Assembly (NCBI GenBank): GCA_903927345.1
Contig: CAIYMO010000055.1
Location: 97,097 to 161,096, forward strand
Reading direction: 5' to 3'
Length of the DNA: 64,000 bases
Source of the DNA: an uncultured Armatimonadota bacterium
GTDB lineage: Bacteria > Armatimonadota > Fimbriimonadia > Fimbriimonadales > Fimbriimonadaceae
Shown here: positions 34,088-41,846 of the stretch, piece by piece
Numbering within the stretch: position 1 is the first letter of the stretch
Layout: the number at the start of each line of letters is the position of its first letter
The notes under the pieces: generated by a model
Databases searched by the model: none
The model's input: only the letters and a program-made list of their open reading frames with translations
What the model was told of the DNA's origin: nothing
Translations under genes and position numbers: made by a program

Positions 34088-35701
34088 GTGGCTCAGCTCG
34101 CTCTCTACCGAAAGTATCGTAGCCAGACCTTTGAGGATCTGATCGGTCAAGAGCACATTGTGCGGACGATCCAGTCGGCACTTTCCACCGGGCGAATTGC
34201 CCAAACCTTCCTTTTCACAGGTCCCCGAGGGACAGGAAAGACGTCTTCCGCCCGTTTGCTTGCCAAGGCTTTGAACTGCGAAAAGGGCCCAACTCCGACT
34301 CCCTGCAACACCTGCGAAGCCTGTCTGACAATAACCCAAGGACACCATCCGGACGTCATTGAGATGGACGCCGCTTCGGATTCTGGCGTTGATGATGTTC
34401 GCGAGAAGATCGTTGATGTTGTCAGCTATGCGCCGATGATGGGCAAGTACAAGGTCTTCATCATCGACGAGGTCCACGACCTCTCGCCAAAGGCGTTTGA
34501 TGCGTTGCTTAAAACTGTCGAGGAACCACCAGCGCATATGGTGTTTATCCTCGCAACCACGGAGTTCAACAAAGTTCCGGCGACGATTCGGTCGCGGTGC
34601 CAAAAGTATGAGTTTCACCGCGCGACAATCAAGAACCTGGTTGATCGGCTGAACTTTGTCTGTCAATCCGAAGGGGTTAGTGCCGATCCGGCCGCCGTGG
34701 CGGCGATCGCCCGCATGGCCGACGGCGGTTTCCGAGACGCACTGACACTGCTTGAGCAAGCGATTCTGGTTTCGGATGGGGCAATCACAACCGAAGTTGT
34801 TTATGACCAATTGGGCTTGGTGAACGAGCAAGCCGTAGATGGTCTTCTTGAAGCGATCTCAAAGGCCGAGATTGCGCGAATCATCGAGATTTTGCAGGAC
34901 ATCGCACGGTCTGGTCGTGATCCTCGGGCATTGCTTGAATCAATGCTGCACCGACTAGGTGACCTCACAAGAATTTCTTATCAAGTCTCTTCGGACGAGT
35001 TTGACGCAACTCGCGAATCGTCGATGCACGAGCTAGCCGCTCGGCTTGGACGTCCGTTCCTAATCTCAATTCGTTCGGCACTTGCCGAGGCTCACAAAGT
35101 AATTCGAGACATCTCCTTGCCAAGGCTATGGCTGGAGAGCGAATTGATCCGATTGAGCCAGCCGCAACCTGGTCGGAGTTCAACCCCTGCCCCTGTCGTT
35201 AAAAAGGCACCTCAGCCCCGCGAAACCGCGCCGGCACCAAGCGTTGCCGTGGTTGAACCAACTCCTGAGGCAAAGCCTGTTGAGGTCCACGAGCCTGTGT
35301 CGACGCCACCAGCAGTCGAAGCTGGAGATGTTTGGCAACAGCTTTTGGCATCGATTCCGGTTCATCCGGCGACCGGCATGCCTGCGCCGCATAAGATGCG
35401 TCTAGCGTCCAGCGCGCTGATCGAGGACACTGGAGACAAGCTCGTTGTGAGCCTGGAAAACCAGATGCACTACGAGTGGTTTAACGACGATATCAAGCGA
35501 ACTAAGTTCTTGCAGGACCTCCTGCCGAAGCTAGGCCGAGAGGGCGCGAGCATTGAGTTCGTGCTCAAAAAAAAAACTGAATCAATAGTCATTGAGAGTG
35601 AAGCGGTAGAATTACCCGTAGACGGCCCTCGATTGGAACGGATTGTGCGTGAAGTGTTCAATGTTCCAGCTTCCCCCGGGGAAGGCGAGGAACAGATTTA
35701 G
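34088..35701 (+). CDS. dnaX: DNA polymerase III subunit gamma/tau
   Basis: 537 residues, GTG start. Clamp-loader ATPase. Seen: YRKYRSQTFEDLIGQEHIVRTIQSAL, Walker A GPRGTGKTSSARLLAKAL, zinc site C...CNTCEAC, Walker B FIIDEVHDLSPKAFDALLKTVEEPP, sensor 1 LATTEFNKVPATIRSRCQ, then domain III to about residue 360. A Pro/Ala/Glu linker (360-410) and a C-terminal tau-like segment (420-537) follow. A run of eight or nine A near 35567-35575 could allow slippage but may be chance. It forms an operon with ybaB and recR. Confidence 0.96.
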   Translation: MAQLALYRKYRSQTFEDLIGQEHIVRTIQSALSTGRIAQTFLFTGPRGTGKTSSARLLAKALNCEKGPTPTPCNTCEACLTITQGHHPDVIEMDAASDSGVDDVREKIVDVVSYAPMMGKYKVFIIDEVHDLSPKAFDALLKTVEEPPAHMVFILATTEFNKVPATIRSRCQKYEFHRATIKNLVDRLNFVCQSEGVSADPAAVAAIARMADGGFRDALTLLEQAILVSDGAITTEVVYDQLGLVNEQAVDGLLEAISKAEIARIIEILQDIARSGRDPRALLESMLHRLGDLTRISYQVSSDEFDATRESSMHELAARLGRPFLISIRSALAEAHKVIRDISLPRLWLESELIRLSQPQPGRSSTPAPVVKKAPQPRETAPAPSVAVVEPTPEAKPVEVHEPVSTPPAVEAGDVWQQLLASIPVHPATGMPAPHKMRLASSALIEDTGDKLVVSLENQMHYEWFNDDIKRTKFLQDLLPKLGREGASIEFVLKKKTESIVIESEAVELPVDGPRLERIVREVFNVPASPGEGEEQI

Positions 35702-35707
35702 GCAATT

Positions 35708-36052
35708 ATGAAACTTCCAAAAGGACTCGGCGGCGGTACACTCGGTGGTGGCGGTGGCCTCATGGCTAACGTGCAAAATGCGATGGCAAGGGCACAGAAC
35801 CTTGAGCAAGAGCTCGAAACAGAGACTCTTAATGTTGACAAGGGACCAGTCAAAGCTACTTTCGACGGAACCGGTCGCATCAAGTCGATCAAGATCGACA
35901 AGTCGGTTGTTGACCCAGAAGACATTGAAGCTCTCGAAGATCTGGTCATCGGCGTGATGCGCGACGGATTTGAGAAGGCAGTCGAACTGCGTGCGGATCG
36001 AGTCGGCGAGATCACCAAGGGTCTCCCTCCGATTCCTGGACTCGGACTCTAA
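35708..36052 (+). CDS. ebfC: YbaB/EbfC nucleoid-associated protein
   Basis: 114 residues. N-terminal Gly-rich start, MANVQNAMARAQNLEQELETETL (helix 1), VKATFDGTGRIKSIKIDKSVVDPEDIEALEDLVIGVMRDGFEKAVE (strand-helix) and a KGLPPIPGLGL ending. A small dimeric DNA-binding protein, conserved between dnaX and recR, as here. Confidence 0.94.
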   Translation: MKLPKGLGGGTLGGGGGLMANVQNAMARAQNLEQELETETLNVDKGPVKATFDGTGRIKSIKIDKSVVDPEDIEALEDLVIGVMRDGFEKAVELRADRVGEITKGLPPIPGLGL

Positions 36053-36058
36053 ACTACA

Positions 36059-36655
36059 TTGCTATTCGCAAAGCCGCTTGCCGAGCTAATTGCGGAGCTT
36101 GAAAAACTGCCAGGCGTGGGCCCCAAAAGTGCCCAGCGCCTGGCTTATCATTTGTTAAGGGTGCCCGACCACGAAGCGTCTGCCCTCGCCACTGCAATCA
36201 TGGCGGCGAAGGAGAAACTTCGCTTCTGTCATCGGTGCCAAAACATCTCCGAATTCGAAGAATGTGAGATCTGTCGCGACGTACGCCGTGACAAGACCGT
36301 GATGTGCGTCGTTGCCGAGCCACGGGATATCGTAGCTCTTGAACGAATCAACGACTACCGGGGCCGATATCACGTCTTGCATGGTCTGATGTCGCCGGTG
36401 GACGGAATAGGACCGGAACAGCTAAGAATCAAGGAGCTAATCGGCCGCCTCCACGACGAACCGGTCGAAGAGATCATTGTTGCTACCAATCCGACGATTG
36501 AAGGCGATACCACGGCTTTGTATTTGGCAAAGCTGTTGAAGCCGATTGGGATCAAGATCACCCGAATCGCGCACGGAATGCCATCGGGCGGCGAGCTTGA
36601 TTACGCTGACTCGGCAACCCTACTTTCGGCGATTGAATACCGTCGCGAGATGTAG
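36059..36655 (+). CDS. recR: Recombination protein RecR
   Basis: 198 residues, TTG start. It works with RecO (14 kb here) in RecA loading. Seen: the helix-hairpin-helix LEKLPGVGPKSAQRLAYHLL, the zinc finger CHRCQNISEFEECEIC, the Toprim domain VMCVVAEPRDIVALERINDYRGRYHVLHGLMSPVDGIGPEQL, EIIVATNPTIEGDTTALYL and a terminal ARGMPSGGEL-like AHGMPSGGELDYADSATL. The length is standard. It ends 2 bp from a convergent gene. Confidence 0.96.
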   Translation: MLFAKPLAELIAELEKLPGVGPKSAQRLAYHLLRVPDHEASALATAIMAAKEKLRFCHRCQNISEFEECEICRDVRRDKTVMCVVAEPRDIVALERINDYRGRYHVLHGLMSPVDGIGPEQLRIKELIGRLHDEPVEEIIVATNPTIEGDTTALYLAKLLKPIGIKITRIAHGMPSGGELDYADSATLLSAIEYRREM

Positions 36656-36657
36656 GG

Positions 36658-37563
36658 CTACACCTGCCAGGGCTTCATTTCGCCGAGTTCGTTGCCTTTC
36701 TCGTCGATCATAAGCGAACCAAGTTTCAGCATAGGAACGGGAACAGGTGGGATCGCGGTACAGAGAACCTGGGCGCGAAGGTTGATGAAATCAACGGACT
36801 TCAGGAACCCGTAGCCAAAATCTTCGCCCGTCGGCTTAGCGAATGAGCAAAGCACTCCCTCGTAAACCGAAGGCGAGACAAAGTGCGCGCGTGAGCAGTG
36901 GGTGACGTCCAGGGCCCGAGAGACGACTTCATCACTAAACTCAGCATCGGTCACGACGTAAAGTGTTGTTCCCGAAACTTCCACGTAGGCTCCATCAAGG
37001 CCCAGTTTGGTTTTTCGGGCTTCACCAATCGAATCCCCGGCTCCGAGCCGAGAGCCGCTAAGATTGGTCTCAGAAAGATCAACGGAGTGCTCCTCGCACT
37101 TTTCGATCATCGATAGCCATTGCGCCTTTCGTTGGGCCGCCATCACGGCTGGTGGCAGGGATTTGTCGAGTTCGACCTCTTCGAGAACCCCATGGAGCCT
37201 TCCTCGGAAGCCTTGGTTGACCAGGAGTCGATCTGGTTTCAGGAGCTGAAGGAGTAGCTGTGTCGTCTGTCGAAGAACCGGAGTGACTCGGTATGGATAA
37301 AGCTGAATGACCAAGTTTGGAGAGGCGATCTCGAGCGCCTCAATCATTGCGCCGACCAACAGGTGCGGGGACTTTTGGGGATCGAGTGAGCCGTAGAACC
37401 GATCGTAAACCGGGCGTTCGCCACGTAATACTCGGATTCGAGCGGCAGGGCCGTGGCTCGCATCGCCCGGGTCGAGCACAAGGAGGTCAGCATTGCCCTG
37501 ATGTCGCTTCAACCATTCGCGCCACGTATATCCGCTTTCCGCAAGAAGAACGGTTCGACCCAT
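36658..37563 (-). CDS. Hypothetical protein
   Basis: 301 residues, not recognised. No signal peptide or membrane helix. It starts RTVLLAESGYTWREWLKRHQGNADLLVLDPGD, suggesting a Rossmann-like opening, followed by helical segments (PVLRQTTQLLLQLLKPDRLLVNQGFRGRLHGVLEEVELD). A C-terminal beta-rich part contains DGAYVEVSGTTLYVVTD and GFLKSVDFINLRAQVLCTAIPPV. It is divergent from the M42 peptidase gene (57-bp gap). TAAACT lies exactly six bases before ATG. Confidence 0.6.
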   Translation of the reverse strand: MGRTVLLAESGYTWREWLKRHQGNADLLVLDPGDASHGPAARIRVLRGERPVYDRFYGSLDPQKSPHLLVGAMIEALEIASPNLVIQLYPYRVTPVLRQTTQLLLQLLKPDRLLVNQGFRGRLHGVLEEVELDKSLPPAVMAAQRKAQWLSMIEKCEEHSVDLSETNLSGSRLGAGDSIGEARKTKLGLDGAYVEVSGTTLYVVTDAEFSDEVVSRALDVTHCSRAHFVSPSVYEGVLCSFAKPTGEDFGYGFLKSVDFINLRAQVLCTAIPPVPVPMLKLGSLMIDEKGNELGEMKPWQV

Positions 37564-37569
37564 GAACCA

Positions 37570-37575
37570 AGTTTA
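37570..37575 (-). promoter_or_regulatory. Candidate -10 box, leaderless (hypothetical gene at 36.7-37.6 kb)
   Basis: TAAACT on the minus strand, exactly 6 bases before ATG 37563. Confidence 0.55.
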
Positions 37576-37607
37576 GCGCGTCGGAACGATATTACAGTTT
37601 GGAAGGG

Positions 37608-37613
37608 TAAAAC
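37608..37613 (+). promoter_or_regulatory. Candidate -10 box, leaderless (M42 peptidase)
   Basis: TAAAAC, 7 bases before ATG 37621, inside GAAGGGTAAAACC, a 13-mer repeated exactly before the PhnB-like gene at 62.7 kb. Confidence 0.4.
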
Positions 37614-37620
37614 CTCATTG

Positions 37621-38667
37621 ATGAACCTCGAACTCCTCCGAGAACTTGTTGAAGGCCACGGCGTCCCTGGCTTCGAAGACCAGATTCGCACAATCGTTGC
37701 GCGCGAACTGAAAGGGATCTGCGAACTCAGCACTGATGCCATGGGCAACCTGATCGCTGTTAAGAAGGGCTCGGGTAGTGGGAAGAAGCTCATGCTCGCC
37801 GCCCACATGGACGAGATCGGCTTCATCGTCAAGTTTGTTGACAAGGACGGATTTATTCGCCTTAACCCACTCGGTGGATTCGACCCTCGCCAGCTGAACT
37901 CCCAGCGCGTCATCGTTCACTCAGCGGGTGGACAGTTGAACGGCGTTCTGATGTATGGCACGAAGCCGAAGCACCTTCTGAGCGACGCTGAAGCATCCGC
38001 GGGTCAGAATCTTGATACGTTTTTCGTGGACTGCGGTCTAGGCGAAGCGACCAAGGATCAGGTCAAGATCGGCGATATGGTCACGATGTCGCGGCAAATG
38101 ATTCCTCTCGGCGAGAACCTGAGCTGCAAAGCGATGGACGACCGCGTTTGTGTCTTCATCATGATCGAGGCTCTAAAGGCCGCGAAGACGAACGACTTTG
38201 ACGTCTACGCCGTCGCTACAGTTCAAGAGGAAATCGGTCTTCGCGGTGCTTCTGCCGCCGGCGCAGGAATTAACCCAGACGTCGTTGTCGCTTTGGACAT
38301 CACCTTGGCAAACGACATCCCTGGCGTGCCAGAACAGGATCACATCACCAAGCTCGGTAAGGGTGCGGCGATCAAGATCATGGACGGTTCGCTCATCTGC
38401 CACCCGAAGGTCGTCGAACACTTCCGACAGTTGGCAATCAAGAACGAGATTCAGTACCAGATGGAAGTTTTGCCACGCGGCGGTACCGATGCTGGCGGCA
38501 TTCAGCGGCTCCACGGCGGAATTCCTGCGTTCACCCTCTCAACTCCGACCCGGTACGTTCACACCGTCAACGAAACGGTTGCTAAGAGCGACGTTCAGGC
38601 ATGTATCGATCTGTTGGCGCGGTACATCGAGGACGTTCAGAACGGCGACTATACGTATGGATTCTAA
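37621..38667 (+). CDS. M42-family metallopeptidase (FrvX/glutamyl aminopeptidase-like)
   Basis: 348 residues from ATG 37621; the longer open frame to 37453 only overlaps the divergent gene. Cocatalytic aminopeptidase with two metals. Seen: LVEGHGVPGFEDQIR, LAAHMDEIGFIVKFVDKDGFIRLNPLGG (first His/Asp), SCKAMDDRVCVFIMIEAL (bridging Asp), TVQEEIGLRGAS (catalytic EE), VALDITLANDIPG and a late RYVHTVNETV histidine. Soluble, usually a large oligomer. It is coupled by an 11-base overlap to a small membrane protein and then an M20 peptidase. Confidence 0.93.
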   Translation: MNLELLRELVEGHGVPGFEDQIRTIVARELKGICELSTDAMGNLIAVKKGSGSGKKLMLAAHMDEIGFIVKFVDKDGFIRLNPLGGFDPRQLNSQRVIVHSAGGQLNGVLMYGTKPKHLLSDAEASAGQNLDTFFVDCGLGEATKDQVKIGDMVTMSRQMIPLGENLSCKAMDDRVCVFIMIEALKAAKTNDFDVYAVATVQEEIGLRGASAAGAGINPDVVVALDITLANDIPGVPEQDHITKLGKGAAIKIMDGSLICHPKVVEHFRQLAIKNEIQYQMEVLPRGGTDAGGIQRLHGGIPAFTLSTPTRYVHTVNETVAKSDVQACIDLLARYIEDVQNGDYTYGF

Positions 38668-39019
38668 CTCTTCGCCCAAGCGGGTTCGCACTGCGAACCC
38701 GCTTGAGAAGACGTGCCTTTCTCACCTTGACCACGAGGAGAACTGGAAGATTCTCCGGCATGAGCGACCAGCTGAATCCACCATGCTCGGTTGGAAGCCG
38801 TTCGTTCCGATCTTCCGGATCAACTTCATTCTCTTTACCCTCGTTCTCGGAATTGCGTTCGTTGCGATCGAACTAGGCTCCGGTTCATCACGAGCTGAGC
38901 TTCTCGCCGACGCCCCGCTTGGGACTCTGGTCATCGGATTCATCGCCGGTGGCATGGCGGCTTATGTGATGTCGCTCTATCGCACTGCGTGGAACCGCAG
39001 AGCTAAACTTTGGGAATGA
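38657..39019 (+). CDS. Small membrane protein between two peptidase genes
   Basis: 120 residues from ATG 38657, overlapping the M42 gene by 11 bases and the M20 gene by 4 (ATGA). A basic/polar N-terminus (about 1-45) is followed by two membrane helices (about 52-70 and 82-101) and a short basic tail. Unrecognised. Coupling to two peptidase genes suggests co-regulation rather than a proven shared role. Confidence 0.6.
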   Translation: MDSNSSPKRVRTANPLEKTCLSHLDHEENWKILRHERPAESTMLGWKPFVPIFRINFILFTLVLGIAFVAIELGSGSSRAELLADAPLGTLVIGFIAGGMAAYVMSLYRTAWNRRAKLWE

Positions 39020-40152
39020 TCAACGAAGCACGCCTCGTTAGCCTCTTTACAGACTTGTGCAATATCAATTCGCCCTCGCTGCAGGAGAGGGAAGTGATTG
39101 AGTGGATGAAGTCTTATCTCACGGCACACGGACTCAGTTGGACAGAGGACCTTGCTGGTGAAATGATCGGTGGCAACGCGAACAACATCATCGTTCACGT
39201 TCCGGGCACGATCGCAGATGCACCACGGATCTTCTTTAGCGCTCACTTCGATACCGTCGAGCCCACCGAAGGGTTGATCATTGAGGAGGTGGATGGTGTA
39301 TTCCGCTCTGCTAGCGACACGATCTTGGGTGCCGACGATAAGGGTGGCATGGCACCAGCCATCGAAGCGGTTCTAGCTCTCAAAGAGAGCGGAGAGGACC
39401 ATGGCGACATCTACCTATTGCTGAGCGTTGCGGAGGAGATTGGGTTGCTCGGTGCGGCAGCGCTGAAGATTGAGGATTTGAACCTTGACTACGGATTCGT
39501 TCTTGACACTGGCCCTCCTGTCGGTACGTACGTCACTCGAACGGCAAACCACGACAAGATGGACATCACGATTACCGGTAAGCCAGCTCACGCAGGGAAG
39601 GACCCGGAGAAGGGTATCAACGCGATTCAGGTTGCGGCAGACGCGATCGCTCAAATGACGCTCGGACGCATCGACAAAGAGACCACGGCGAATATCGGCA
39701 TCATCACAGGCGGCACCGGAACAAACGTTGTCTGCCCAGAAGTGACGATCAAGGCCGAAGCGCGATCAACCAATGTCGAAACTTTGGACGCCCAGATTCG
39801 GCATATGAAGCAGTGCTTTACGGATTCCGCCGCAAAGTGGGGGGCTGAAGTGCGATTCGACTATAAGCGACACTATTGCGCCTACGAGATCGATGCCGAA
39901 AGTGAGGTCGTCAAGGTCGCCCAGGCTGCCAGCGCGGCTCTGGGGCTTGATGCAACTCTCCGTACCACGTTGGGCGGAAGTGACGCGAATATCTACAATG
40001 CGAAGGGGGTTCCGACGATTGTTATGGCAACCGGAATGGAGAAAATCCACACGCATGATGAGCTCATCAGCAGGGCGGACCTTGTCAAAACGGCAGAACT
40101 CACGTTAGAAGTGATCCGAGTTGCCGCAAAAAGTTCCACAAAATCACTTTAA
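39016..40152 (+). CDS. M20-family metallopeptidase, tripeptidase T-like
   Basis: 378 residues from ATG 39016. Di-zinc exopeptidase: FFSAHFDTVEPTEGL (first metal histidine and catalytic Asp), LGADDKGGMAPAIEAV (bridging Asp), SVAEEIGLLGAAAL (catalytic Glu pair), FVLDTGPPVGTYVTR, dimerisation domain KPAHAGKDPEKGINAIQVAADAIAQM (residues about 195-310), and a terminal KIHTHDELIS metal histidine. It resembles PepT and its PepT-like paralogues. Together with the M42 enzyme it would finish intracellular peptide breakdown. Confidence 0.92.
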   Translation: MINEARLVSLFTDLCNINSPSLQEREVIEWMKSYLTAHGLSWTEDLAGEMIGGNANNIIVHVPGTIADAPRIFFSAHFDTVEPTEGLIIEEVDGVFRSASDTILGADDKGGMAPAIEAVLALKESGEDHGDIYLLLSVAEEIGLLGAAALKIEDLNLDYGFVLDTGPPVGTYVTRTANHDKMDITITGKPAHAGKDPEKGINAIQVAADAIAQMTLGRIDKETTANIGIITGGTGTNVVCPEVTIKAEARSTNVETLDAQIRHMKQCFTDSAAKWGAEVRFDYKRHYCAYEIDAESEVVKVAQAASAALGLDATLRTTLGGSDANIYNAKGVPTIVMATGMEKIHTHDELISRADLVKTAELTLEVIRVAAKSSTKSL

Positions 40153-40204
40153 GGTGCTATGATCGTATCGCCCTTGGCATCAAGGGATTTATACTGGGGA
40201 ACTG

Positions 40205-40708
40205 ATGAAGAAGCTATTAGCGGTTTCGGCTCTTGGAATTTTGGCGGTGAGTGCGTTTGCGGACGATAGCTCAACCCCTCTGTCTGTTCGACTTGGACTT
40301 GCCTTCCCGACCAACGGTACGGTGAAGGATGCAGTGAGCGAGTTCACTGCTATCGGATTCCAATACAAGGTCGCTGACCTTTCTGGAACCGAGGCATACA
40401 GCAAGACCGGCGAAATTTCGATCGACTTTTACAGCCGAGGCGACTACCGCCACATTCCGGTGCTTTACAACTATGTTGGCACCAGCAAGAAGGGCGATTC
40501 GTTCTGGAGCATTGGCGCCGGACTCGGATTCATCGGTGTTCCAGACGGATCGGGCGGAACCGAGAGCATTGCTCGACTTTCGTTCGCTCTGGGTGCAGGT
40601 CTCAACCTGAGCAGCGGTCAAACCGCATCGTTCATCGAAGCTAAGTACTTCGGCAGCCAGAAATCAGAAGTTAACGCACTTGGCTTCTACTTCGGCGTCC
40701 GATTCTAA
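40205..40708 (+). CDS. Exported beta-barrel-like protein
   Basis: 167 residues. Signal peptide 1-19 (KKLLAVSALGILAVSAFAD). The mature part alternates strands of about ten residues with aromatic girdles and ends in GFYFGVRF, an outer-membrane beta-barrel type C-terminal strand with final F. It is probably a small OmpA/OmpW-like barrel, which would imply a diderm envelope. A leader with TATGAT and GGGGAAC precedes the ATG. Confidence 0.65.
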   Translation: MKKLLAVSALGILAVSAFADDSSTPLSVRLGLAFPTNGTVKDAVSEFTAIGFQYKVADLSGTEAYSKTGEISIDFYSRGDYRHIPVLYNYVGTSKKGDSFWSIGAGLGFIGVPDGSGGTESIARLSFALGAGLNLSSGQTASFIEAKYFGSQKSEVNALGFYFGVRF

Positions 40709-40723
40709 ACTCGGCTGATCAGA

Positions 40724-40752
40724 GACCCGGCGGGACTTTCGCCGGGTCTTTT
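40724..40752 (+). terminator. Intrinsic terminator
   Basis: Stem 40724-40732 with 40740-40748 (GACCCGGCG/CGCCGGGTC), 7-base loop, then TTTT. Confidence 0.88.
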
Positions 40753-40806
40753 CGTATCTGCTGAACAATTCGACATCGTTATCGTTGAACCTTTCACGAG
40801 AGAGAC

Positions 40807-41421
40807 ATGAAAGGACTCGCCGGCACTTTAGGAATCAAACCTCTGACGATGCAGACTCGCAACCAGGAAGAATCAAAGTTCATCCCAGGCGGCCTGGAGT
40901 CGTTCAGTAAGGTTGTGGATGCCTATCAGCACCGTGTTCACGGTTTTGTGCGGCGAATGGTTCCTTCCAGCGAGGACGCAGAGGACATTACGCAAGAGGT
41001 CTTCATTCGTGCCTTCCAGAACTTCGAGCGGTTCGATGCTCGAGCTTCGGTGCGAACCTGGTTGTTCCGAATTGCATACAACCTGTGCGTCGATCGAGCC
41101 AGAAAAGCGGGACGTACTGTTCAGCAGGTTTCGATGTCGATGTCGCCCGAAATCGAAGAGGAGTATGAGGTCGCGGACGTGCGCTGGCAGCCCGATACAA
41201 TCCTTGAGGATTCGGAAATGTATCTTCGTGTTGAGCAAGCGATTGAGCGAATGAGCGAGAAGCTCCGTTCTGTTTTGTTGCTCCACGACAAAGAAGATTT
41301 AAGCTACGAAGAAATTTCGGAGTCCCTTGGGATTCCAATTGGGACGGTCAAGAGCCGTTTGTTCTTGGCGCGAAACCAGCTGCAAACAGCGGTTCGCGAC
41401 CTAGTGGAGGAAAGCCGATGA
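40807..41421 (+). CDS. ECF RNA polymerase sigma factor (RpoE-like)
   Basis: 204 residues. Region 2: YQHRVHGFVRRMVPSSEDAEDITQEVFIRAFQNFERFDARASVRTWLFRIAYNLCVDRARK. Region 4: MSEKLRSVLLLHDKEDLSYEEISESLGIPIGTVKSRLFLARNQLQ. Between them an acidic linker of about 40 residues. It is preceded by GAGAGA and overlaps an anti-sigma-like gene by ATGA. The order sigma / single-helix membrane protein / MucB-like protein matches envelope-stress sigma operons. Confidence 0.94.
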   Translation: MKGLAGTLGIKPLTMQTRNQEESKFIPGGLESFSKVVDAYQHRVHGFVRRMVPSSEDAEDITQEVFIRAFQNFERFDARASVRTWLFRIAYNLCVDRARKAGRTVQQVSMSMSPEIEEEYEVADVRWQPDTILEDSEMYLRVEQAIERMSEKLRSVLLLHDKEDLSYEEISESLGIPIGTVKSRLFLARNQLQTAVRDLVEESR

Positions 41422-41846
41422 AATCACGATTTGAGAGAGAAACTGTGGTGACCGACGAGATGCTGGCATCACAATCGCAAGCCCAAACACGGGCGCTCGT
41501 TGCGGGTCTGAAAGAGGACTCGCTGAGCATGGCTTGGCGCAGTGAATTGAACCTAAAGCTCCTTGCCGCCGCTGATAAAAAGAAGAAGACCCTTCGAACC
41601 CGACGGTTCCTTACGTGGGGTTCTTCGGTAGGAGTCGCCGCTCTTGCAGGTTCGTTTGCCATCATGATGTTCCAGTCTGGCAAGACAATTTCTGGCACGA
41701 ACGGCGACGGCAGCCGTCTCGCTCGAGAATTCGTGCAGGTTCATAATGAATCTACCGTCCTAGCAAGCGTTTCGGGTGCTGGTGTCAACCAGCGAGAAAC
41801 CGAGCTCGGGCTTGACACGGGTTACACTTACGAAGACTTGTTATGA
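41418..41846 (+). CDS. Putative membrane-bound anti-sigma factor
   Basis: 142 residues. Cytoplasmic N-terminus of about 60 residues (charged, helical), one membrane helix (about 66-86, FLTWGSSVGVAALAGSFAIMMF), and an outside tail of about 55 residues rich in Asn, Ser and Gly. The topology and the 4-base overlap with the ECF sigma gene support a RseA-like role; no zinc (HxxxCxxC) motif is present. Confidence 0.75.
   Translation: MKSRFERETVVTDEMLASQSQAQTRALVAGLKEDSLSMAWRSELNLKLLAAADKKKKTLRTRRFLTWGSSVGVAALAGSFAIMMFQSGKTISGTNGDGSRLAREFVQVHNESTVLASVSGAGVNQRETELGLDTGYTYEDLL

Noticed and set aside
38198..38656. N-terminal extension of the small membrane protein into the M42 gene
   Set aside because: The region is frame-shifted M42 coding sequence, arginine/serine-rich and non-natural in composition. 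The start at 38657 fits the overlap pattern.
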